DNA from: Methanolobus sp.
GTDB taxonomy: Archaea > Halobacteriota > Methanosarcinia > Methanosarcinales > Methanosarcinaceae
DNA: 64,000 nucleotides
Direction: 5' to 3'
Assembly: GCF_016278385.1 (NCBI RefSeq)
Contig: NZ_JADQBY010000008.1
Coordinates: forward strand, 99,616-163,615
A model generated the notes under the pieces. It had not been told where the DNA came from. It saw only the letters and a program-made list of their open reading frames with translations, and did not search any database. Made by a program: the position numbers and the translations under genes. Below are positions 53,163 through 61,330 of this stretch, piece by piece (positions within the stretch are counted from its first letter, which is position 1; every line of letters starts with the position of its first letter).

Positions 53163-53468
53163 TTATCCTATGTCTTTCGGGTCTTTGCCGACTATCTCTA
53201 TGGCCATTCCTTCAATAAGGGCCATAGCTACTTTCTTTCTTGCATTCTGAAGATCCTGCCAGAAAGCCCTTCTTGAAATGCCCATGCTGATGGCAGCTTC
53301 TTCCTGCTGCAATCCTTCAAGGTCTGCCAGTCGCAGAGCTTCAAGCTCCTCTATTGCAAGGGATACTGTTTCAAGTTCCTTGAGTGGTACTCCTCGTGGT
53401 TTAAAATAGAGTGCCCCGGGTGAGCACTCAACTCTTCTGGGTGATTTGGGTCTTCCTCTGCAATTCAT
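53163..53468 (-). CDS. DUF134 (UPF0251) helix-turn-helix protein
   Basis: A 101-residue protein of the DUF134 family: [26 protein letters not shown] at the start and the sigma-like helix-turn-helix [42 protein letters not shown]. It probably binds DNA. DUF134 genes are commonly beside NifX/NifB-like genes, as here: it is divergent from the NifX-like gene at 53736 and is probably the local regulator. Confidence 0.88.
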   Translation of the reverse strand: MNCRGRPKSPRRVECSPGALYFKPRGVPLKELETVSLAIEELEALRLADLEGLQQEEAAISMGISRRAFWQDLQNARKKVAMALIEGMAIEIVGKDPKDIG

Positions 53469-53614
53469 TGTTATGCACTCATTGAGTAATGTAATATTTA
53501 TTTGTTTGCGGAAACCTTTATGTATTTCATCTCTTTTGCGGCAAAATGCTGAATATTAGGGTATAATTGTTTTACAAAATGTTAATGTTCAGTTTCATTT
53601 TCCAGGAGGATTGA

Positions 53615-53653
53615 ATGCCGTATTTTAGTCTATTACTTCTCATATGTGTATAA
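53615..53653 (+). other. 12-codon upstream ORF with strong ribosome site
   Basis: AGGAGGATTGA stands before an ATG followed by MPYFSLLLLICV and TAA. The ribosome site is better than that of many genes in the window. It lies in the divergent region between DUF134 and the NifX-like gene, upstream of the likely promoter of the latter. It may be a leader peptide, the remains of a gene start, or chance. Confidence 0.25.
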
Positions 53654-53735
53654 ATATATAGGCATTATGGGATATCCTTTTATATTTTATCTCGTATGTG
53701 TGTATATAGATTATTACTCATATGGGGGAAATTCA

Positions 53736-54098
53736 ATGAAAATATGTGTGACAGCAAGTAATTCCGGTCTTGAAGCATCAGTTGATCCTCACTTTGGCAG
53801 ATGCAAATACTTTGTGCTAGTTGATTCCAAATCAATGGAATTCGAATCAATTGAGAATGGGCAGGGTTCTGCTTCTGGTGGTGCAGGTGTCCAGGCAGCA
53901 CAACAGGTCATTGGTAAAGGAATAGATGTGCTGATAACCGGTAGTGTCGGCCCGAATGCATTCTCATTGCTGTCCTCAGAGGGAATCGAAATGAAGATTT
54001 TCTCGAGTGGTTCAGTCATTGAAGCTATCAGAGCATATGAGTTCGGTTCACTGGAATCAATTGACTCAGCAAACTCTCCCGGCAAGTCAAAGATGTGA
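53736..54098 (+). CDS. NifX/NifB-C-like (dinitrogenase FeMo-cofactor family) protein 1
   Basis: A 120-residue protein starting MKICVTASNSGLEASVDPHFGRCKYF at the ATG at 53736, which has GGGGGAA just before it; a longer frame upstream is unlikely. The DPHFGRCKYFV loop and LITGSVGPNAFSLL are family marks. Such proteins bind Mo, Fe-S or Cu-Mo-S clusters; orange protein of Desulfovibrio belongs to the same fold. No nif structural gene is in the window. It heads a rightward set with a second NifX-like gene and two MinD ATPases. Confidence 0.85.
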   Translation: MKICVTASNSGLEASVDPHFGRCKYFVLVDSKSMEFESIENGQGSASGGAGVQAAQQVIGKGIDVLITGSVGPNAFSLLSSEGIEMKIFSSGSVIEAIRAYEFGSLESIDSANSPGKSKM

Positions 54099-54189
54099 GT
54101 TAAGAATCAAGTTTAGCGTATTATTTCTTTTTATAGCAGATAAAAGCGACATTGAAAATTGTTAAAATATTAAGATCAGAGGTGTAAAA

Positions 54190-54579
54190 ATGAAATTATG
54201 CATACCATCAATGGGGCAAAATGGAATTGACGATACAGTTGGCCAGCACTTTGGAAAGGTGCCTTTCTATACATTGTACGACACAGAAACAAAGGAAGCT
54301 ACAGTTATTCCAAACACAAGTGAGCACAACGGTGGAATCGGTCTGCCTCCTGAGCTCATGGCAAAGGAAGGTGTGGATATAATGCTATGTGGCGGTCTTG
54401 GAGTAAAGGCTGTTATGATGTTCGAGGAGGCTGGTATTGAGGTATTCAGTGGTGCCACAGGCACAGTTAAGAATGCTATTGATGCCTGGGCAGCATTCAA
54501 ACTCGCAAAGGCTACTCATGACAACTCATGCAGCGGACATGGGCATGATCACGACCATGACCACGAGCACTGCCATTAA
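54190..54579 (+). CDS. NifX/NifB-C-like protein 2 with His-rich tail
   Basis: A 129-residue member of the same family (IDDTVGQHFGKVPFYTLYDTETKE, LCGGLGVKAVMMFEEAGIEVFSG). Unlike the first, it ends with a metal-binding-looking tail, GHGHDHDHDHEHCH, after a CSG motif. The tail suggests nickel, zinc or copper binding, or metal storage or delivery. AGAGGTG precedes the ATG. It is 22 bases upstream of the first MinD gene. Confidence 0.85.
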   Translation: MKLCIPSMGQNGIDDTVGQHFGKVPFYTLYDTETKEATVIPNTSEHNGGIGLPPELMAKEGVDIMLCGGLGVKAVMMFEEAGIEVFSGATGTVKNAIDAWAAFKLAKATHDNSCSGHGHDHDHDHEHCH

Positions 54580-54601
54580 TTTTCTTTTAGGTGCTTGATA
54601 A

Positions 54602-55456
54602 ATGAAAATAGCTATCGCAAGTGGCAAGGGTGGGACTGGAAAGACAACAGTAGCCGTCAATCTTGCCCTCGCTCTTGGAAATGCACAACTGCTGGATTGT
54701 GATGTGGAAGAACCAAATTGCAATCTTTTTCTGGGATTTGATCTTGAAAAGCAGGAAGATGTCACTATAACAGTCCCTGAAGTGGATTCTGAAAAATGCT
54801 CTCTTTGCGGCAAATGTGCAGAGTTCTGTCAATACAATGCGATAGCTAAACTGTCCAGTAGCATCATGCTGTTTCCTAAATTATGTCATGGCTGTGGTGG
54901 CTGTGTTCTTGTTTGTCCTGAAAATGCCATTACAGAAGAAAAGCGGTCAATAGGTATTATTGAAAAAGGTACTGATGAGCATTTTAATATTGAACTTCTG
55001 CAGGGTACTCTTAACATTGGTGAGCCCATGGCTTCACCTGTTATCAGGCAGTTACAGGCACACATTGATGAAAGCACAGTTGCAATTGTTGACTCTCCTC
55101 CAGGGACAGCTTGTCCCGTCATAGCATCTGTTGCAGAAATGGATTACTGTGTGCTTGTAACAGAGCCAACACCATTTGGTCTGAATGATCTTGCTCTTAT
55201 GGTAGATCTTGTCAGGCAGCTCGATGTCCAATTCGGAGTTGTGATAAACCGTCATGGCATTGGTGATGCCCGGGTCGAGGATTATTGCCGGGCAGAAAGG
55301 ATACCAATTCTGATGAAAATTCCCAACGACCGGGAAATAGCTGTCCTTTACTCAAAAGGTATCCCTTTTGTGGAGCAGATGCCTCTCTGGAAAGAGAATT
55401 TCCGGGAGCTTTACAGGTATATCTGCAAATTCATTTCCTATCAGGGTGGTTTCTGA
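54602..55456 (+). CDS. MinD/NifH-like ATPase with ferredoxin domain, copy 1
   Basis: A 284-residue SIMIBI ATPase with an inserted ferredoxin. Walker A is GKGGTGKTT near residue 8-16; DCDVEEPN follows. The insert (about residues 60-110) has CSLCGKCAEFC and CHGCGGCVLVCPENAI for two [4Fe-4S] clusters. VAIVDSPPGTACPVIASV is the switch II region. Such paired ATPases are part of the orange-protein cluster of anaerobes and probably couple ATP use to electron or cluster transfer. It abuts copy 2. Confidence 0.9.
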   Translation: MKIAIASGKGGTGKTTVAVNLALALGNAQLLDCDVEEPNCNLFLGFDLEKQEDVTITVPEVDSEKCSLCGKCAEFCQYNAIAKLSSSIMLFPKLCHGCGGCVLVCPENAITEEKRSIGIIEKGTDEHFNIELLQGTLNIGEPMASPVIRQLQAHIDESTVAIVDSPPGTACPVIASVAEMDYCVLVTEPTPFGLNDLALMVDLVRQLDVQFGVVINRHGIGDARVEDYCRAERIPILMKIPNDREIAVLYSKGIPFVEQMPLWKENFRELYRYICKFISYQGGF

Positions 55457-56323
55457 ATGGTAAAACAGCTCACAGTTATCAGTGGGAAAGGCGGTACTGG
55501 TAAAACAACCATCACTTCTTCATTTGCCGCACTTGCTGAAAATGCAGTTATTGCAGATTGCGATGTTGACGCTGCGGATATGCATCTTATTCTGCATCCT
55601 GATATATTTGAAACAAATGATTTCTACGGCCTAAAGGTTGCAAGCATCAATAAAAACATGTGTGTTGATTGTGGAAAATGTGCTACATCGTGCAGGTTTG
55701 AAGCAATCAACCGTTATAATTTAATTGATGTGTACAAATGCGAGGGATGTGCAGTATGTGAATACGTCTGTCCTGTAAATGCCATTAGTATGGTTGAGAG
55801 AAAATCCGGTGAATACTATTGTTCCCACACGAGATTCGGTACGTTAGTGCATGCTAAGCTTGGTATTGGAGAGGAAGCAAGTGGGAAGTTAGTCTCAGAG
55901 GTAAGGCGTAGAGCATCAGAGCTTGCAGCGGAAGACGGAAGCGATATGATACTCATCGATGGTCCGCCGGGAACTGGGTGCGCTGTGATTGCGGCAATCA
56001 CAGGAACTGATCTTGTTCTTGTTGTAACAGAGCCAACGATATCGGGAATACATGATCTTGAAAGAGTTATAGGGGTAACACGACATTTCAGGATACCTGT
56101 TGCGGTGTGTATTAATAAGTGTGATATAAATATGAGTCTTTCACAGAAAATTTATGACCATTGTAAAATCAATGGAATAAGCGTTATGGGCATGCTTCCA
56201 TATGATAGAAGTCCTGTTGCCGCAATGGTGGAAGGAAAATCAGTTGTAGAGTACTCAGATAATAGTCTTTCCTCTATGATCCGGTCTTTGTGGTTTGAGG
56301 TCAGTGCTCGTCTATTGAAGTGA
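55457..56323 (+). CDS. MinD/NifH-like ATPase with ferredoxin domain, copy 2
   Basis: A 288-residue paralogue of copy 1, starting directly after its stop. Walker A GKGGTGKTT near residue 9-17, DCDVDAADMH, then CVDCGKCATSCRF and CEGCAVCEYVCPVNAI for two clusters, and MILIDGPPGTGCAVIAAI. The two proteins probably form a heterodimer, as the pair is conserved together in anaerobes. Function beyond this is inference. Confidence 0.9.
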   Translation: MVKQLTVISGKGGTGKTTITSSFAALAENAVIADCDVDAADMHLILHPDIFETNDFYGLKVASINKNMCVDCGKCATSCRFEAINRYNLIDVYKCEGCAVCEYVCPVNAISMVERKSGEYYCSHTRFGTLVHAKLGIGEEASGKLVSEVRRRASELAAEDGSDMILIDGPPGTGCAVIAAITGTDLVLVVTEPTISGIHDLERVIGVTRHFRIPVAVCINKCDINMSLSQKIYDHCKINGISVMGMLPYDRSPVAAMVEGKSVVEYSDNSLSSMIRSLWFEVSARLLK

Positions 56324-56488
56324 AGGTTTATACCACTTTTAATTTCTTTTATTATTTTCAAATTTGATGCAAATTATGTTGCATTATTGATTATAATCAA
56401 AAATCATTAACAACCATCGATACGCTTTTATTATAGCTGGTATGAATTCTATTTGGGTGATAAAATAGTACATTCTGCAAATGGACAT

Positions 56489-56650
56489 ATGGGTTCTTTC
56501 GCTCATATGGTGCAGTCTCTTCCGGATTATTCCGAACTGCTCATAGCACTCCTGATACTGGTATTGTTGCTGCTATCCATTGATGAAATTATAGATTTCA
56601 TCTACGTGGTGAAAGAAATTTTCACTTTCAAGGGTATGCCTTTCGATTGA
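56489..56650 (+). CDS. Small membrane protein (uncertain start)
   Basis: A protein of about 53 residues from the ATG at 56489, with a single hydrophobic helix (LLIALLILVLLLLSIDEIIDFIYVV) and charged ends. The frame extends upstream to a TTG at 56453. No ribosome site decides. It sits between the ATPase pair and the rhodanese gene; no family is known. Confidence 0.4.
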   Translation: MGSFAHMVQSLPDYSELLIALLILVLLLLSIDEIIDFIYVVKEIFTFKGMPFD

Positions 56651-56691
56651 CCATTTCAATTATGCTCTATGCAACTGAGCAATCACACGGT

Positions 56692-58110
56692 TTAATTCAT
56701 TCGCTTTTTTTTGAAGGGCGCCCATGGGAGGACACACATGGGGCATTCAGGTCCATATCCGGCAGCAGCATATCCTGTCATACCACCTGCTACATTTCGC
56801 ACATCAGAGAATCCTTTTTGCAGGAGGATACTGCATCCTATGCTGGATCTTTGACCAGAGCCACATATAAGAATGGTTTCAATATCCGGTTCGATTTCGG
56901 TGTGGCGGTCTCTTAGTTCGTGTACTGGTATGTTTACAGCTCCTTCTATGTGGTAGTCTTCATACTCTGAGGCGGCTCTGACATCCAGTATTATCATTTC
57001 TTTTCCGGCAGTTAGCCTGTCATGCAATTCGGTTGACGATATCTGCGGGATATGTCTTGTAGGCAGTCCATCCGTCACCCATCCGTACATTCCATTTTCG
57101 AGATAGCCTGCTACTCTGTCATGTCCTACACGGTGTAACTGGGTGCATGCATTGAATGCCTGTAAGTAGTTGTCAGAAACGATGAGTATGTCTTTTTCAG
57201 TTGGCAGCAACCATCCGGCATAGGTGGGGAAGTTTGAATTGCTATCTATGTTGTACGCTTGGGGTATGTGTTGTCCACCGAACGATTCAAAGCTGCGAAC
57301 GTCAAGGATGATTGCAGTTTTCATCTTTTCCCTGAATCGGTCATTTTCCAATGCTACAGGGATAGGAAGTTCTTTCACTTCATCCGGTCCGATACGGTTT
57401 AGATCTGTACATCTGCTGAAATGGTCCGGTGCATCAGGCATGTTGTTTGTTAGCGAGTCTATGAAATCTGTCCTATCACTAATCTTTAGAGCATAATTGT
57501 AGTTCTTTTCGTAACCCAATGTGCTGCTTCTTTTGGATGCCATTGCTCTTCCACAAAGCGATCCTGCTCCGTGCGCAGGGTATATTTCACAGAAATCAGG
57601 TAATTTGAGCAGTTTTTCATGTAATGTGTCGTACAGCTTTGATGCAAGCTCTTCTGCTCTCCCGGGAAATAGGTCCGGTCTACCCACATCACCTACAAAC
57701 ACGGTGTCTCCGCAGAAAAGTGCTACTGGCTCTTCACCTCTTGAAGTATCGGTAATCACGTATGATATGTGTTCAGGCGTGTGCCCGGGTGTTTCCAGAA
57801 TATCCAATTTAATGTATTCTATTGAAAATGAGTCTCCTTCTGCGAGTGGAACTGATTTAAAATCACAATTCGCTGATTTAGGTGTGTATATTGCAGCTCC
57901 TGTTCTTTCTGCAAGGTCCATGTGACCTGATATAAAATCGGCATGCAAATGTGTTTCCAGTACATGTGTAATCTTGACTCCGAGGTCTCTTGTAAGTTCC
58001 AGATATATCTCTATGTCTCTTCTCGGGTCAATGATCGCACAGGTTTTATCACCTGCAAGTATGTATGAGCTGTGTGCTATTTTCTCTGTGAATATCTGTT
58101 GTATTATCAT
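56692..58110 (-). CDS. ETHE1-type metallo-hydrolase with two rhodanese domains
   Basis: About 472 residues from the ATG at 58110, which has AAAGGGGTTAAA upstream. The N-terminal 240 residues are a glyoxalase-II/ETHE1-like metallo-beta-lactamase domain (ETHLHADFISGHMDLA, then FCGDTVFVGDVGRPDLFPG). Two rhodanese domains follow. The first (AIILDVRSFESFGGQHIPQAYNI) has SDNYLQA where the active cysteine loop should be and is probably inactive. The second has ILICGSGQRS with the catalytic cysteine. It may handle persulfides or glutathione-like thiol sulfides. It sits next to the Mo/FeS cluster, hinting at sulfur supply. Confidence 0.85.
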   Translation of the reverse strand: MIIQQIFTEKIAHSSYILAGDKTCAIIDPRRDIEIYLELTRDLGVKITHVLETHLHADFISGHMDLAERTGAAIYTPKSANCDFKSVPLAEGDSFSIEYIKLDILETPGHTPEHISYVITDTSRGEEPVALFCGDTVFVGDVGRPDLFPGRAEELASKLYDTLHEKLLKLPDFCEIYPAHGAGSLCGRAMASKRSSTLGYEKNYNYALKISDRTDFIDSLTNNMPDAPDHFSRCTDLNRIGPDEVKELPIPVALENDRFREKMKTAIILDVRSFESFGGQHIPQAYNIDSNSNFPTYAGWLLPTEKDILIVSDNYLQAFNACTQLHRVGHDRVAGYLENGMYGWVTDGLPTRHIPQISSTELHDRLTAGKEMIILDVRAASEYEDYHIEGAVNIPVHELRDRHTEIEPDIETILICGSGQRSSIGCSILLQKGFSDVRNVAGGMTGYAAAGYGPECPMCVLPWAPFKKKRMN

Positions 58111-58219
58111 TTTAACCCCTTTGTTAAATCTTGGTCCTATGTACAAATATATTTCCAGCCATCTTTTTTAAATATTTTCAAGTGGGTTGTCTACATTCAT
58201 GATCAGGCATCATTGATTA

Positions 58220-58234
58220 TTGGATATATACCAA
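58220..58234. promoter_or_regulatory. Metalloregulator operator upstream of the DtxR-like gene
   Basis: TTGGATATATACCAA is an imperfect palindrome, 56 bases before the regulator's ATG. It differs from the perfect site TTGGTATAATACCAA at 58757 in the centre only, so the regulator probably controls itself too. Confidence 0.5.
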
Positions 58235-58290
58235 AAATCATCTAGTAATTTGGGTTATTTTCAAAAGAGATATATACGTGTTCTTAGTTA

Positions 58291-58731
58291 ATGGATATCA
58301 TGCAGGAAATCACAGGGCTGGAGCTATCTCCTAAAAAAGTGGAGTATCTAAAATTCCTCTTAAAAAAAGGTGGTCTTGTAAAGACTACTGATATATCTAA
58401 TGAGTTGAATGTCGACCCATCGACGTCTACAAAGACCATAACGGACCTTTCCGAATCGGGGTATGTGGATCATGTTCCTTATAGGGGGGTTCAACTTACT
58501 GAAGTGGGTAAACAATATGCTGAGTTTTTTGTAAATAGACATAATATATTGAGTCTGATGTTGACTCATTACGGTTTATCTTCTGAGGAGTCCTGTGCAG
58601 AAGTGTCCAGATTCGAATCATTTATCTCCAAAAATGCTATTGATCGAATCTGTGATTCTATGGGTCATCCGACCGTAGGTGTTTGTGGTAAGATCAAACA
58701 CATTTCCTGTGGCTCTCTTGATCGTCTTTAA
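58291..58731 (+). CDS. DtxR/MntR-family metalloregulator
   Basis: A 146-residue regulator. The winged helix spans about residues 18-75 (EYLKFLLKKGGLVKTTDISNELNVDPSTSTKTITDLSESGYVDHVPYRGVQLTEVGKQYAEFF). The dimerisation part (ILSLMLTHYGLSSEESCAEVSRFESFI) holds Cys and Glu/His residues of the metal site. No C-terminal SH3 domain, as in MntR. A short cysteine-bearing end (GVCGKIKHISCG) is unusual. It is just upstream of a metal ABC operon whose promoter carries two copies of the operator. Confidence 0.87.
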   Translation: MDIMQEITGLELSPKKVEYLKFLLKKGGLVKTTDISNELNVDPSTSTKTITDLSESGYVDHVPYRGVQLTEVGKQYAEFFVNRHNILSLMLTHYGLSSEESCAEVSRFESFISKNAIDRICDSMGHPTVGVCGKIKHISCGSLDRL

Positions 58732-58756
58732 CTGTAATTTTTTGAATAATCAATCA

Positions 58757-58791
58757 TTGGTATAATACCAAATAAGTTGGTGTAACTCCAA
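58757..58791. promoter_or_regulatory. Tandem metalloregulator operators before the ABC operon
   Basis: TTGGTATAATACCAA at 58757-58771 is a perfect palindrome. TTGGTGTAACTCCAA at 58777-58791 is a close copy, 20 bases on (two helix turns). Both are within 55 bases of the ABC operon's ATG at 58811, where they would block transcription initiation. Confidence 0.65.
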
Positions 58792-58810
58792 AAATATATG
58801 GTGTAATAAT

Positions 58811-59752
58811 ATGAAGAAAACTATGATGGTTCTAATGATGTTCTTTTCCATTTCCGTTATTTTGACATCTGGATGTGTCGATGAACAAAGTTCATCTGAT
58901 ACGATATCTGATACCGGCGATGATATGATTGTAGCTGTGAGCATACTTCCACAGGCAGAATTTGTGGAAAAGATTGCAGGTGATAATGTAAAAGTAGTTG
59001 TCATGGTGCCTCCTGGTGCAGATCCTCATTCATATGAGCCTACGCCAAGCCAGCTCAGGGGTCTTAGCAAGGCAAAAATGTATGCAATGGTCGGCTCCGG
59101 GTTAGCAATTGAAACTACTATGATGGACAAGATTGCAGATTTGAATCCTGGCCTGATGATAATTGATTGTTCTGAAGGGATAGCACTGCGGGAAATGGAA
59201 ACCCATGCCCACGGGGATGAAGATGAACATGATGCTGAGGAAGAAACTGATGCTGACCACGAAGGGGGTCTTGATCCTCATATATGGACATCTCCTGGTA
59301 ATGTGAAGATAATGCTGAACAACATCTATGAAGGCCTTGTAGAGATCGATCCCGAGAATGAATCAATTTATCTTGAGAACAAAAATGCATATATTGCAGA
59401 GCTCGATGAACTGGATGGGCAGATAAAAACCACTCTTTCCGGTAAAGAAAGTAGCAGTTTCATAGTTTACCATCCTGCATGGGGTTATTTCGCAGACTAC
59501 TATGGTCTTATAGAGGTGCCTGTTGAGATCGAAGGTAAAGAGCCCAGTGTGAAGGATATGCAAAAAGTGATCGATGAAGCAAACGAGAAAAATATAAAAG
59601 TGATTTTCGTGCAGACCGGTTTTAGTACTGTCAGTGCATCCGCCATTGCAAACGAGATTGGTGGTGAGGTGGTTGAAGTGGATCCGCTTGCAAAGGATTA
59701 TATAGATAACCTTGCAAAAGTAGCAGAAGCATTTGAAAAAGGGCTGGCTTGA
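58811..59752 (+). CDS. Zn/Mn-type ABC transporter substrate-binding lipoprotein
   Basis: A 313-residue cluster A-I metal-binding protein of the ZnuA/PsaA type. The lipobox is LTSGC, Cys20. Metal ligands are expected in PPGADPHSYEP, near DPHIWTSPGN, in YHPAWGYFADYYG and in the C-terminal VEVDPLAKDY. A His/Asp/Glu-rich loop (THAHGDEDEHDAEEETDADH) fits a zinc-type protein. GGTGTAATAAT precedes the ATG. First gene of the transport operon. Confidence 0.92.
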   Translation: MKKTMMVLMMFFSISVILTSGCVDEQSSSDTISDTGDDMIVAVSILPQAEFVEKIAGDNVKVVVMVPPGADPHSYEPTPSQLRGLSKAKMYAMVGSGLAIETTMMDKIADLNPGLMIIDCSEGIALREMETHAHGDEDEHDAEEETDADHEGGLDPHIWTSPGNVKIMLNNIYEGLVEIDPENESIYLENKNAYIAELDELDGQIKTTLSGKESSSFIVYHPAWGYFADYYGLIEVPVEIEGKEPSVKDMQKVIDEANEKNIKVIFVQTGFSTVSASAIANEIGGEVVEVDPLAKDYIDNLAKVAEAFEKGLA

Positions 59753-59753
59753 A

Positions 59754-60503
59754 ATGGATAACGTGATCGAACTTAAGGATATATGGGTGAGCTATGATAG
59801 TATTCGTGTTTTGGAATCTGTCACTTTAAATGTAAGGGATAAGGATTTCCTGGCTATCATAGGTCCCAACGGAGGGGGTAAAAGTACTCTTCTGAAAGTC
59901 ATCCTTGGATTGATCACGCCTGACCGGGGCTCTGTCAGGCTTCTAGGGGGGAATCCTAAGGATATGAGGAAGTATGTTGGGTATGTTCCCCAGTATCACT
60001 CCTCAAATCTTGATTTCCCCATCACTGTGTGGGATGTTGTACTCATGGGTCGTCTGAGCCACAAAGGTCCTCTTCAGAGGTATAATGAAGATGATCACAA
60101 AGCTGCACACGAAGCACTCGAAACAGTTGGGATGCTTGAATTTAAGGACAGGCAGATCGGTGAGCTCTCTGGTGGGCAGAAACAGAGAGTTTTCATTGCC
60201 AGGTCACTTGTTACAAAACCGAAACTGTTAATACTGGATGAACCATCCACTGGGATAGATTCCAGAATGCAGAAGGAGTTCTACGAACTTCTCAACAGGC
60301 TCAAATCTGAAATTGCAATTGTCATGGTGACACATGATATAAGTGCAATTTCTGTGTATATTGATAAAATAGGATGCTTAAACCGTAAGTTCCATTATCA
60401 CGATGATAAAGAAATCAGTTCGCATGATCTGGAAGTATCGTACCAGTGCCCGGTAGAGCTTATTGCTCACGGTGTGCCGCACAGGGTGTTAAAAGAGCAC
60501 TAA
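59754..60503 (+). CDS. Zn/Mn-type ABC transporter ATPase
   Basis: A 249-residue ATPase from the ATG at 59754, one base after the previous stop; an in-frame ATG inside the preceding gene is less likely. Walker A IGPNGGGKST, Q-loop YVPQYHSSNL, signature LSGGQKQR, Walker B LLILDEPSTGID, and VTHDISAISVY. Typical of ZnuC/MntB. Confidence 0.94.
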   Translation: MDNVIELKDIWVSYDSIRVLESVTLNVRDKDFLAIIGPNGGGKSTLLKVILGLITPDRGSVRLLGGNPKDMRKYVGYVPQYHSSNLDFPITVWDVVLMGRLSHKGPLQRYNEDDHKAAHEALETVGMLEFKDRQIGELSGGQKQRVFIARSLVTKPKLLILDEPSTGIDSRMQKEFYELLNRLKSEIAIVMVTHDISAISVYIDKIGCLNRKFHYHDDKEISSHDLEVSYQCPVELIAHGVPHRVLKEH

Positions 60504-60514
60504 AGGTGAACAGT

Positions 60515-61330
60515 ATGCTTGAAATACTCCAGTATGATTTTATGAGGAATGCTATTTTTGCCGCTATTCTGGCAAGTGTGGCATGTGGTATAATTGGCGT
60601 ATACGTAGTCGTCAAAAAGATAGTGTTCATTAGTGGTGGTATCACTCATGCCTCTTTTGGAGGTATCGGTCTTGGGTATTATCTTGGAATTAATCCATTA
60701 TATGGGCTTATTCCTTTCAGTCTCTTTTCCGCACTTGTCATGGGGCTTGTAAGTAAAAGGTCGAAAGTGGCCGAAGATACTGCAATAGGTATACTCTGGT
60801 CCCTGGGAATGGCTATAGGTATTATTCTGATATACTGGACCCCTGGGTATGCACCCGATTTAATGACCTATCTTTTTGGTAATATCCTGACGGTGCCAAT
60901 GTCCGATATTTACCTGATGTTGGGTCTTGATGCAGTTATCATCTTTATTGTATATGCATATTATAAACAGTTCATGGCACTTTGTTTTGATGAAGAGTTT
61001 ACAACGGTTGCTGGCTTGTCAGTAGAGAAACTTTACCTGCTTCTTCTTTGCCTGATAGCACTGACTGTTGTATTGTTGATCAAGGTAGTTGGTATTATTC
61101 TTATCATCGCACTGCTTACCATGCCAGCATCCCTGAGCAGGCATTACACCAATGATCTAGGAAAGATGATGCATATTTCAATATTCTTTGGCATTTTTTT
61201 CAGCATTGTGGGTTTGTCACTATCCTACCTGTTTGATGCTCCTTCAGGTGCAACAATAATCCTGGTAATGTCTTCTGTCTATATACTGCACTTCCTGTAT
61301 GACGGATTAAAACCAAAAATAGCAGCTTAA
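60515..61330 (+). CDS. Zn/Mn-type ABC transporter permease
   Basis: About 271 residues with eight or nine helices, ABC-3 family. The start MLEILQYDFMRNAIFAA has AAAGGTGAACAGT upstream; a GTG three codons earlier is possible. Conserved features are VISGGITHASFGGIGLGYYLG near the start and DEEFTTVAGLSVEKLYLLLL. It ends one base before the end of tfuA on the other strand. Confidence 0.93.
   Translation: MLEILQYDFMRNAIFAAILASVACGIIGVYVVVKKIVFISGGITHASFGGIGLGYYLGINPLYGLIPFSLFSALVMGLVSKRSKVAEDTAIGILWSLGMAIGIILIYWTPGYAPDLMTYLFGNILTVPMSDIYLMLGLDAVIIFIVYAYYKQFMALCFDEEFTTVAGLSVEKLYLLLLCLIALTVVLLIKVVGIILIIALLTMPASLSRHYTNDLGKMMHISIFFGIFFSIVGLSLSYLFDAPSGATIILVMSSVYILHFLYDGLKPKIAA

Noticed and set aside
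53736..56323. Nitrogenase maturation operon
   Set aside because: No nifH, nifD, nifK or nifE/N genes are present, and the ATPases have ferredoxin inserts unlike NifH.
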